Assembly (NCBI GenBank): GCA_027486675.1 | Contig: JAIXOQ010000005.1 | Span: 372,001-436,000, forward strand | Origin: Pseudomonadota bacterium | Lineage (GTDB): Bacteria > Bdellovibrionota > UBA1018 > CAIMNF01 | Length of the DNA stretch: 64,000 nucleotides | Direction of reading: 5' to 3' | Part shown: positions 30,901 through 37,247 of the stretch, in pieces | How positions within the stretch are numbered: the stretch's first letter is position 1 | Layout: the number at the start of each line of letters is the position of its first letter | Translations under genes and position numbers: made by a program | The notes under the pieces: model-generated | The model's input: only the letters and a program-made list of their open reading frames with translations | The model's database searches: none | What the model was told of the DNA's origin: nothing

Positions 30901-31375
30901 CTCCTCGGACTGAATATTGCCCAGGCTCTTCTACTGACTCTGCCTTTCGATATCCAATCTCTCGAAGCTGCGCTAAAAAGGGCTCCCGCTCGAATAATTC
31001 ATTCACCTGAAGCTTCAGGCTCTTTTCATCAAATAGTGCAGCAGGGATGGTGGGCTGAGCAAAACTTCCGGGATCGCAGATCACAGTGATCCTTTCCTGG
31101 GTGTCACGCTTAAGATGAGCAAGGACTGTGAGGCGATCCATCATTCGCGCAAGCGAGGGGCTCACTGGGGCGTAAGGGCTGTGATCCCATCCACCCCACT
31201 CCAAACAAAGTTCAGAACTGAGGCTTCGCAAGTTTGAAGCGAGTGTCTGCCTGCGTTCTGAAGACGACTCAATCCACACGCGGATGCGTGCGGGGTGCTC
31301 TAGAATTTTGATCGCAAGCGAGGTGAGGGAACACCAAGGCCACGATACGGTTGGTTCTTTGGGGAAATGAGTCAT
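27968..31375 (-). CDS. mfd: Transcription-repair coupling factor
   Basis: Mfd is a DNA translocase that removes stalled RNA polymerase and recruits UvrA. The 1135-aa protein has a UvrB-like N-terminal module (QYSVRGDLVDIYPPG), an RNA-polymerase-interacting domain (GDTVVHTTHGVGRYLG), helicase motifs (GDVGFGKTEVAMRAAF, VDEEHRFGVEHKE, TATPIPRTL, IIESGIDVPRAGTIIV, QIRGRVGRG) and a C-terminal TRCF domain. It is the first gene of the minus-strand run that ends with uvrA. Its start is 38 bases from the divergent complex-I-like operon. Confidence 0.96.
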   Translation of the reverse strand: MTHFPKEPTVSWPWCSLTSLAIKILEHPARIRVWIESSSERRQTLASNLRSLSSELCLEWGGWDHSPYAPVSPSLARMMDRLTVLAHLKRDTQERITVICDPGSFAQPTIPAALFDEKSLKLQVNELFEREPFLAQLREIGYRKAESVEEPGQYSVRGDLVDIYPPGAEPIRVDFFDIEIESIRVFDPRNQRTLKSLGKASVILVPPASEVIFPFHNSEPALERIKDYADSQSVPRRTRDPIFENLRSGFAPENFTTWIPLLHGKPGLLLDHLPAEAIIGATQPQLAVNSVKHLRDELFKDFERYSHEPKISPLPGDLFSEDSRAESAIAKSLVQMSGASDAPDPQVAVDDEIPAVEVGEKFIKDAIEDGYLISIGCRSFTHRERISGLFGNKVKILNGDLSESVRRETRKELYIRESDLLGRRARESTKKTPSKASNFAVEDLIELRDLAQIEVGDTVVHTTHGVGRYLGLKHLSSGGLQGEYLLIEYAEQNKLYLPVYRLNSIHKYIGAGSSAPIDRLGSNLFERSKQKARAEVRKIAINLLELYAKRSLVQGTQFLGRGEEFAKFATDFEYTETEGQERAIDETLDDLESGKLMDRLVCGDVGFGKTEVAMRAAFQAVQNGSQVGVLVPTTLLAFQHEQSFRHRFRHFPIRIESLSRFKTKTEQKKILKESAEGKVDILIGTHRLLSKDVEWAKLGLLIVDEEHRFGVEHKEKIRSIQSSTHTLTLTATPIPRTLHMAMSGLKDITIMKSPPANRQAIATYVSGYSDELVRNAMQTELDRGGQVFYLYNKVQTIEARATELRRLLPGARILVAHGQLPEGEIESRMLDFYQGNAQVLLCTTIIESGIDVPRAGTIIVQRADLFGLSQLYQIRGRVGRGNKKAYAYLLVGDEGRLTDEARERLDVLQRFVELGSGFQIATYDLEMRGGGSLLGAEQSGHIAAVGLDLFMELLHEEVSALRGNPVRMEDLRWEPEIKVPFAAEIPESVIPLPQSRLLQYRRLSAARSLEAIDDLSSEFHDRYGDVPAPVKNLFAVTKLKFLLKKVGIDSCSIGKDHAVLTAREPNQIDPNLVMQKLSGPKGVRDNRLTLLPDSKLRIALVYLNTDELVTLLGKILATIAPKAFESMEASDNFKK

Positions 31376-31413
31376 TGACGGACCTAAAGTTACTCAGTAG
31401 CGTTTTTCGAAGA

Positions 31414-31740
31414 ATGACACCAATTTCCAGTACTTACATCAGCTTTTTCATCTGGCTAGGTGTGATTTGTGGGGTGCTTTTTCTTTGGTCCCGCGCTACG
31501 CAGGCTCGGACCCAAGACTTAAGTACCACAAAACGTCCGCTCCAGCGGCTTCGTTTACGCCAAGTGAAAGAGGTTTTTGGGGGCTGGGTCGTTGCGGCTG
31601 GGGTTGTTTCGGTGTTGCCCTGGCTCGTGCTCGCGCAGCCTGATGTCGAAGAAATGTTAATCGCCTTGGTGGTTATCGTATTTCTTCTCTTTTTTACACT
31701 CGACTCATACCTTTGGAAAAGACGCCGTGAATCTGACTGA
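31414..31740 (+). CDS. Divergent NuoA-like membrane protein, first gene of a complex-I-like operon
   Basis: The 108-aa protein has three predicted membrane helices (about 8-26, 49-67, 72-93), the topology and size of NuoA. The segment VSVLPWLVLAQ followed by EEMLIALVVIVFLL and LWKRR lines up with TVFFYPWAVVYRQ, LEMIAFVAVLLVG and LRKG of the intact NuoA at 38451. The FECG motif of NuoA is absent. ATG 31414 is chosen because the longer frame overlaps the mfd start. It overlaps the next gene by 14 bases. The NuoA assignment rests mainly on gene order. Confidence 0.5.
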   Translation: MTPISSTYISFFIWLGVICGVLFLWSRATQARTQDLSTTKRPLQRLRLRQVKEVFGGWVVAAGVVSVLPWLVLAQPDVEEMLIALVVIVFLLFFTLDSYLWKRRRESD

Positions 31741-32137
31741 TCTTAAAACCCCCGCGCTGCATTATTTTTCCTCCCCTGCAATGTGTTGTGCGAACGAACT
31801 CGTGCAGGCCGAGTCCTCACGTTATGACTTAGAACGCCTGGGTTGTTATCGCACGACAACTATAGAGGATGCCGACGTGCTGGTGATTCTCGGGGCGCTG
31901 ACGGAATCCATCGCGCAAGAGCTCGTCGTGCTCTACCACAAAATGCCAAAACCACAGCGAGTGATCGTAGCTGGGACTTGCGGTTGTGGCGGAGGTCTCT
32001 TTCCATTTTTGGGCCAACAAACTTTTGTTGATCCGAAATCACTTTTCCCAATCGATCTTTACGTTCCTGGATGCCCACCACGACCAGAAGCGATGATCCG
32101 GGCCTTCGTCGATCTTAAGTCGAAGGTGTCGTCATGA
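31727..32137 (+). CDS. NuoB-like iron-sulfur subunit of the divergent complex-I-like operon
   Basis: This 136-aa relative of NuoB and group 4 hydrogenase small subunits keeps all four cysteines expected for cluster N2: the tandem MCCANEL, GTCGCGGG, and VPGCPPRPEAM (compare SCCGIELM, GACASSGG and VPGCPPAPEG in the intact NuoB at 38817). It is about 30 residues shorter and otherwise divergent. The start is GTG 31727, inside the previous gene, and the stop overlaps the next ATG. Inference: it still holds a 4Fe-4S cluster, next to a NuoD-like partner without a normal quinone site. Confidence 0.85.
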   Translation: MNLTDLKTPALHYFSSPAMCCANELVQAESSRYDLERLGCYRTTTIEDADVLVILGALTESIAQELVVLYHKMPKPQRVIVAGTCGCGGGLFPFLGQQTFVDPKSLFPIDLYVPGCPPRPEAMIRAFVDLKSKVSS

Positions 32138-33126
32138 GTTGGGTCACAGTCTTTGGCGTGTGTGATCCAGCACCCGGCGGACCGCTTCTCATTGAAGCAG
32201 ATGTCCGAGGCGGCACCGTTCACGAAGCCAGGGTGCAATTTGGATTCGCACAAAGAAAAATCTTGGAGCGAATCTCCTCTCGTCGCTGGAGTGATCATCT
32301 TTTTTTGATGGCACACCTCAGACCCGATGCAGCGCCGATCGGGGAACTTCTTTTTTCTGAGGCGGTCGAATCGGCCTCAGTAGTCGACGCCCCACTGAGG
32401 GCGCGTGGCATTCGTCAGCTCATTGCGCGATTTTCCGAGTTGTCTTTACTGCTTGCAAATTTGGCGAGCTGTTTTGAGCAAGTCGGGTTTACTCCACCCA
32501 AATTTCTCTTAATACGCATGCGTGAAGAGATTTTAGATTTTTTTGAACTCATGACCGGGTCCCGATATGCGTTTGGTTTTATCCGACCCGGCGGCGTGCG
32601 TTGGGACGTGAGTGAAGGATTTTTGTCACGTGTTGAAACTTGGGCGGAAGATTTTGAGTCCCACATGGAACTGATTCGCGATTTTGTGACCCTTTTGCAT
32701 CGCACTACGCCTGGAGTTGCAGAGTTAGGACGACTTTCGTTCTGGAAAGACAGTTGCACGACAACGGAAACCTCTGTCCTTGGCCGAATTATTCACATGG
32801 TTGAGTGTTTAGAAAAAGGTGTGGCCATTCAGAAGAGAGAAATAGGCGGCTTGGCGCCCGGGGGAGTGCTGATTCACTTAGATCACCCTGAAGGAATGGA
32901 CGCGGATAGGTCTCTTACACCCTTTTCGACTGAATACTTGGGTCTGCGTGGTTCTTGGAAGCTCTCTGGTCAAGGTTCATCTGAAGCACTCGCGGGTTTA
33001 GTGCTGCGGACCCCAAGCCATGGTGCTGCGCAATGGGTTGCAGAGGCCTGCCGCGGAGTGCGAGTGGATCAAATGGGGCTTATTTTAGCCAGCCTCGACT
33101 TTTCGGCACTGGAGATCGACCAATGA
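32134..33126 (+). CDS. NuoD-like large subunit lacking quinone-site residues
   Basis: The 330-aa protein aligns with NuoD (49-kDa subunit) in three places: FGFAQR with FGYTHR, MTGSRYAFGFIRPGGVRWDV with the GARLTTSYTRIGGLMYDAP region, and the C-terminal RTPSHGAAQ...LILASLDFSALEID with RGPSFWHYQ...VGALGSINVIAGELD of the intact copy at 39881. The quinone-pocket histidines of GPTHPAMHG become Asp11 and Gly15 (GVCDPAPGG), the FGYTHR histidine becomes Gln, and the RLNY tyrosine becomes Ala. The NiFe cysteine motifs of hydrogenases are also absent. About 100 residues of the family are missing. ATGA overlaps occur on both sides. Confidence 0.75.
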   Translation: MSWVTVFGVCDPAPGGPLLIEADVRGGTVHEARVQFGFAQRKILERISSRRWSDHLFLMAHLRPDAAPIGELLFSEAVESASVVDAPLRARGIRQLIARFSELSLLLANLASCFEQVGFTPPKFLLIRMREEILDFFELMTGSRYAFGFIRPGGVRWDVSEGFLSRVETWAEDFESHMELIRDFVTLLHRTTPGVAELGRLSFWKDSCTTTETSVLGRIIHMVECLEKGVAIQKREIGGLAPGGVLIHLDHPEGMDADRSLTPFSTEYLGLRGSWKLSGQGSSEALAGLVLRTPSHGAAQWVAEACRGVRVDQMGLILASLDFSALEIDQ

Positions 33127-33941
33127 TCCTTGACCCGGTGCTGAGCGCTTTCATTCCTCCTCTGTTTTATTTCCTCTTAGTTGCTCCATTAACTGAAGTG
33201 TGGCTTTCCCGGTTGGATGCACGCGTAGGGGTCGGAATGGTCGGCTACTTCATGCGCGTACGTGATGAACTCCTGAGGCACCGATCGAAAGGGATGTCCC
33301 GACTGGTTTCTAGCCGGGAACTTCTTGGAAGTGCGCTGTTGCTCAGCAGTTCTGCCGCGCTTTTTCTTTTGTCGACAGGTCCGCTGAGTTTAGGAATGGT
33401 TCCATTGATCTTTTTGGTGGCTGTCTTTTTGTGTCATGAAAATGAAGGCGTGCTGATCGCTGTCGCAGCAACACTGCCCGTATTCTTCTCATTCATAGGA
33501 CTCGCTGTTCTTTCTGGTTCTTGGTCCATTGAGGGCGTAGTGGCGTGGCAGCACTCGCTTCATTTGGGTGCCACCGCGCTGGAAAGCCCATTTTCGAGTG
33601 TGATGTTTCTTGCCACCCTTGTTTCTGGTCTCGCACTTTTTGAACAGAAGCCCTTTCAAGTGAGAAACGTAGGATTTTTTAAAGGTCTCCTTCGTGGCTA
33701 CGGGCTCTTTGTCTGGAGCATGCTGCTTGCGCGCACATTTTTAGGATGCGAGTTTCTTTTGAGTGAACTTTTTGTAGCGACCCTCTTGTGTTGGGTCACT
33801 ACTGTTTGTGGTGCGTTCCTCCCTCGAAATGCTTTGCCTGGGGAGCTTCGAATCCTTCTGCATTTCCTCTTCCCTGTTGCGTTGCTTGGTTTTGTCGGTG
33901 CACTGGGGTTTAAGCTCGCAGTCTTGCAGTGGGGGTTGTGA
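33123..33941 (+). CDS. NuoH-like membrane subunit, divergent
   Basis: Starting at the ATG that overlaps the previous stop, it encodes 272 aa with about eight membrane helices. RVGVGMVGYFMRVRDELLRHRSKG matches in position the RLGPNRIGPFGLLQ...KFLFKED loop of NuoH, and LFEQKPFQV stands where NuoH has FAETNRLPFDLPEG. The acidic EGESELVAGY motif of the quinone tunnel is not recognisable. The intact NuoH at 44310 is 365 aa, so this copy is about 90 residues shorter. Position after the D-like and before the I-like gene supports the call. Confidence 0.65.
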   Translation: MILDPVLSAFIPPLFYFLLVAPLTEVWLSRLDARVGVGMVGYFMRVRDELLRHRSKGMSRLVSSRELLGSALLLSSSAALFLLSTGPLSLGMVPLIFLVAVFLCHENEGVLIAVAATLPVFFSFIGLAVLSGSWSIEGVVAWQHSLHLGATALESPFSSVMFLATLVSGLALFEQKPFQVRNVGFFKGLLRGYGLFVWSMLLARTFLGCEFLLSELFVATLLCWVTTVCGAFLPRNALPGELRILLHFLFPVALLGFVGALGFKLAVLQWGL

Positions 33942-34336
33942 TGAAGACCATTTTTGATTTCTTCTTTAATCGGGACTCTTTGAGGAAAGTGGAGACTGAA
34001 CTTTATCCTGATCCAGTCTCGTCCCGAGGAGAGCAAGATCTTCCGGCTCGAACTCGCGGAGAAATAAAAAACGACCTCACTCTATGTACCGGTTGTGGTG
34101 ATTGTGTCACTCATTGTCCCACCTCTTGTATCGAACTTGTAAATGGGCCAGAGAAAGACGATCGTCCGAACGTTGAGGTATTCAACATTGATTTCTCTAA
34201 TTGCATATTTTGTGGTGAATGCGTTTCGGTTTGTGAGCCACAGTCACTCACGCAAAAGAAGCGATTTCTTCTTCCTGTAGAGAAGCCCGCTGACTTAAAG
34301 ATCCGTTTTGGGAGGCGTGATGACGCTGACGATTGA
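33941..34336 (+). CDS. NuoI-like 2x[4Fe-4S] ferredoxin subunit
   Basis: ATG 33941 overlaps the previous stop (TGATG) and gives 131 aa. Two complete 4Fe-4S motifs are present, LCTGCGDCVTHCP and NCIFCGECVSVCE (second motif ends in Glu instead of Pro), in the spacing of NuoI/HycF proteins. An in-frame GTG at 33929 is possible but deeper in the upstream gene. Inference: it can carry electrons to the NuoB-like subunit, but its electron donor is not encoded in the operon, because no E, F or G homologue is present. Confidence 0.85.
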   Translation: MKTIFDFFFNRDSLRKVETELYPDPVSSRGEQDLPARTRGEIKNDLTLCTGCGDCVTHCPTSCIELVNGPEKDDRPNVEVFNIDFSNCIFCGECVSVCEPQSLTQKKRFLLPVEKPADLKIRFGRRDDADD

Positions 34337-34769
34337 GCTGATGGGGGCGTTGTTGATATTGGTGGGCAGTCTGCTGCCAGTGGGAGAACGATTGCGCGCC
34401 CGTGCATTGGCGGAAGCGTCGCTGTTTGCTGGCTTTGTTGCCATTGGCACTTCGGTTGCGAGTGAGTCTTTGCCCACTTTCGTGATCTGCGTTGGCGCTT
34501 TAGGTTTTGGAGTGATCTTTGTATCTGAGACTCTCTCCCGAGTTACTTTGGTGAGCGTTGGCCCCAGGTTCACATTCAAGAGTTTTTTTCTGCGTGCTGG
34601 GCTTTTGATGTTGGCTGCAATTTTGTTTTGGGGCGCACGCTTCTTTCGGGAAGATGAAACCGCTTCGGTTCTTCCGCCGACAGCGTTTGAAGCAGTGGGT
34701 GCGGCATTCATTTGTGCATTTACAGTCTTCACCACTCGATTCTTAAGAGACCGCAGGAGGTGGAGATGA
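34320..34769 (+). CDS. NuoJ-like membrane protein, divergent
   Basis: ATG 34320 has a GGAGG ribosome-binding site about five bases upstream and overlaps the ferredoxin gene by 17 bases. The 149-aa product has about five membrane helices, the NuoJ topology and size. NuoJ sequence motifs are not obvious, so identification relies on topology and on its place between the I-like and K-like genes. Confidence 0.5.
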   Translation: MTLTIELMGALLILVGSLLPVGERLRARALAEASLFAGFVAIGTSVASESLPTFVICVGALGFGVIFVSETLSRVTLVSVGPRFTFKSFFLRAGLLMLAAILFWGARFFREDETASVLPPTAFEAVGAAFICAFTVFTTRFLRDRRRWR

Positions 34770-35005
34770 CTTTAGTAAACGCTTTGCTCGCGCTGAGTTT
34801 GATTATTGGCGTCTTGCGGCTTTCCTACGCGACCGATGCGCGCTCGCAACTTCATGGACTTGTCGTTACGGCTGTAACTCTCGCCGCTGGATCTTTGGTG
34901 CTCCTTCAGTCTGTTTGGATTTCTTTGGCGGTTTTAGTGGTTGGTTTTGCCTTGGTCGGAGTCTTTATTGAATCTTCCATCGAAGAGGAGGGTTCATCGT
35001 CGTGA
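34766..35005 (+). CDS. NuoK-like small membrane protein, divergent
   Basis: ATG 34766 follows CAGGAGGTGG and overlaps the previous stop. The 79-aa product has two to three membrane helices and an acidic tail (ESSIEEEG). The two membrane glutamates of NuoK (in CIELMLNA and AAAESAVG of the intact copy at 46375) have no counterparts. Size and order suggest NuoK; motif evidence is lacking. Confidence 0.45.
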   Translation: MTLVNALLALSLIIGVLRLSYATDARSQLHGLVVTAVTLAAGSLVLLQSVWISLAVLVVGFALVGVFIESSIEEEGSSS

Positions 35006-36246
35006 CTCAAGGTTGGTTCATTTGGGGTGCTTCAACTCTTCTTGCAGTGCTTGGGTATTTGCTTGAACCGCTTGGAACGGGCGCAATTCAATTCAGTGCG
35101 CCGAGATTTCTAATAGCTGCCCTCGTTTGGTTTGTCTGTTCAGAGAAGTCGCGCCGTCTTGAGCTCGTTCCGTATTTATTTTTGGGTGCCTGTTTTCAGG
35201 GCTGGTTAGCATTCAGTGCGCTCACTGTGGCATTTACTGTATTGAGTTGGGCCGACTACAAAGATGATCGTCGAGGAATTGCTTCAGCATTTATTTTAAT
35301 CGGACTCAGTAGTCTGGGCGTTTTTTCTACAGTGACTGCTTTCTCCGTTTTTGCGCCTCTAGCGGTTGCTCCTATGCTAGTTGGTTTGTCATTGAGCCCT
35401 AAGGGCCCGCTGCTTCTTGGAATTCTGATGATTCTATTACCCAAAGAATTTTCAGATCTTGGAGCAGAGAAGATCGGATTCTTCTCAGGGTTTGTTGGGC
35501 TCCTTTTTGTATTTGGTCTGACTGCGTGTATGGCGGTCCGGGATCTCGCTTGGGTGCTCGCTTTAGGTTTGCTTGCAGCCGGTAAACTTTGGTTAGGTTG
35601 GTCCAATGTGAACGCTGCGACTTTTGCATTGCTCGTATGTCGTGTGGCTTTGCCTCAAGTTCAGTGGCAGAGGATGATCGCACTCTTGTTTGTTTGCGGC
35701 GCGCTGCCGTCTTCAATGCTGTTGATCTCGTTTCAAAACGTTGCAGCAGATGGAACGCTTGTCGTAGTGATTGCGGGGGTTTATGCGCTTTTTTCCTGCC
35801 TTGCCCTGCAGGCAGCTCGTTCAGAGGAGCAGATCAAAGCGGGCGGAACTTTTCTTTTGATTACTGGTCTTTTACCCGTTTTGCCGATGGTGCATCGAGG
35901 CGGCTTGGGTCAGATCACTGCAATGGAATCTCTTTGGGATATGTCATCCGGCTGGATGCTCGGGGTGGTCGGCACTTCGTTCGTAATGATGGTGGTCGGG
36001 GTTGGTATAGGCAACCGTGAGCAAGGGCTGCCCATTCAGGGCATTTGGTTCGTCACCCTCTTTGACCGCCTCCGCCTTGCTATCGGGACGCGCGACCAGC
36101 GACTTGTAGTCGCGGTAGAGAACCGGCTTAAGACGTATAAATCGACACAGAATATGAAGCTACCAATACAGAACAGCACTGAGGTTTGGTTCTGGATTGG
36201 TGTAGCTCTTCTTGCCGCGGGCTTTTCTTTCTGGAGGGCCGCATGA
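35002..36246 (+). CDS. Large polytopic membrane protein in the NuoL/M/N position (first of three)
   Basis: The 414-aa protein starts at GTG 35002 (GTGA overlap with the previous stop) and has about 11-12 predicted membrane helices. The antiporter hallmarks of NuoL/M/N (WLPDAHxxAPTPVSA-type loop, lysine in SxxxKLGxYG) are not recognisable; a weak AAGKLWLGW segment may correspond to the VKLPLVPFHSW region. A hydrophilic stretch near the C-terminus (about 350-395) separates the last helix, as an amphipathic arm might. The call is by order and topology only. Confidence 0.45.
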   Translation: MTQGWFIWGASTLLAVLGYLLEPLGTGAIQFSAPRFLIAALVWFVCSEKSRRLELVPYLFLGACFQGWLAFSALTVAFTVLSWADYKDDRRGIASAFILIGLSSLGVFSTVTAFSVFAPLAVAPMLVGLSLSPKGPLLLGILMILLPKEFSDLGAEKIGFFSGFVGLLFVFGLTACMAVRDLAWVLALGLLAAGKLWLGWSNVNAATFALLVCRVALPQVQWQRMIALLFVCGALPSSMLLISFQNVAADGTLVVVIAGVYALFSCLALQAARSEEQIKAGGTFLLITGLLPVLPMVHRGGLGQITAMESLWDMSSGWMLGVVGTSFVMMVVGVGIGNREQGLPIQGIWFVTLFDRLRLAIGTRDQRLVVAVENRLKTYKSTQNMKLPIQNSTEVWFWIGVALLAAGFSFWRAA

Positions 36247-37247
36247 GTACATCTGGTGTGATTCTTGGTGCGAGCGGCGTTCTTCTCGGTGCGTTCATGT
36301 CCTTCCGGTTTTTTAGATCCAACGCGGTTGCAGCGACATTGAGTTTAGTAGGGGCCTGCATTCTAGTTTTAGGTCTGTTGGCGGGGCCCCTTGAGGCGAT
36401 TTTGACCGCAACCGTTCTTTCGGTCTTTTGGGCGATAGCGTTCTTAGTCTCAGGAGCATCGGCGAGCGATGCGAGGTTACATGTGATCGTTGGGATCTTT
36501 CGCCTTGGCTGTCTTTTGATTTCATTTTTCTTTGCGCGTTACGGGACAGAATTGCCGCTTGCCTCAGCGTGGGTTGGCATTTTTGCGCTTCTTTCATTTC
36601 CAATCTATACCTTTGAGTTTTCCTCAAATCTTCCCACCTGGCGCGAACACTCAGGCATGGTCGCTTTGAGTCGGGGTATTCAAATGGTGTTGGGCCTGGA
36701 GTTTTTATATCAGGCCAATCAGCCCTTACAAGGAGCCCAAGGGTTCGCCATTGCTCTTTTGGTCATTGTTCTCTTTAGATTGCTGTTAGTGGTGCGACCA
36801 CTGGAGTATCTCTTGGCTTCGACCAACGTTCTTGCGCTCTTTGCAGCAACCCTGTGCACCTTAGGAGCCATTCAAGAACATGATCTGCGCGCATTGCAAT
36901 GGACGGTCTTAGTCGCCCCTATGACTCTTTGTTTCCTGGCTGCGTTGCGCCCAGGAGCCTTAATTGTCACGAGCGCTCTCATTTGGCTCCCCATTCCAAA
37001 AAGCTGGGCATCTTTAGCGCTCACGCACGCGCTCAGCTCTAAATCGGATGTGCCACTCTTCGCATTGGCAATCGGGACTTATATTTGTCTAGGTCTCGCA
37101 CTGAGTAGAGTCCTTAAGGATTTTGAAGGCGAACGAGCTGGGCTCTCTCATGGTTGGTCTGACGGATGGCAAACGCGAGCGGCCCTTTTGATTCTCATTG
37201 TTCTCACTTTTGTAGCTCCGATCTTAATTGAGCGGGGTGCAGTATGA
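36243..37247 (+). CDS. Large polytopic membrane protein in the NuoL/M/N position (second of three)
   Basis: ATG 36243 overlaps the preceding stop and gives 334 aa with about 10 membrane helices. Charged residues within helices are scarce, and no antiporter-family motif is visible. Overlap with the next gene (ATGA) shows it is part of the same coupled operon. Function unknown; by order it corresponds to one of the NuoL/M/N proton-pumping subunits. Confidence 0.45.
   Translation: MSTSGVILGASGVLLGAFMSFRFFRSNAVAATLSLVGACILVLGLLAGPLEAILTATVLSVFWAIAFLVSGASASDARLHVIVGIFRLGCLLISFFFARYGTELPLASAWVGIFALLSFPIYTFEFSSNLPTWREHSGMVALSRGIQMVLGLEFLYQANQPLQGAQGFAIALLVIVLFRLLLVVRPLEYLLASTNVLALFAATLCTLGAIQEHDLRALQWTVLVAPMTLCFLAALRPGALIVTSALIWLPIPKSWASLALTHALSSKSDVPLFALAIGTYICLGLALSRVLKDFEGERAGLSHGWSDGWQTRAALLILIVLTFVAPILIERGAV

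Noticed and set aside
32134-33126. Reading the NuoD-like protein as a functional group 4 [NiFe] hydrogenase large subunit
   Set aside because: Neither the N-terminal CxxC nor the C-terminal DPCxxC cysteine pairs are present, and no hydrogenase maturation genes are nearby.
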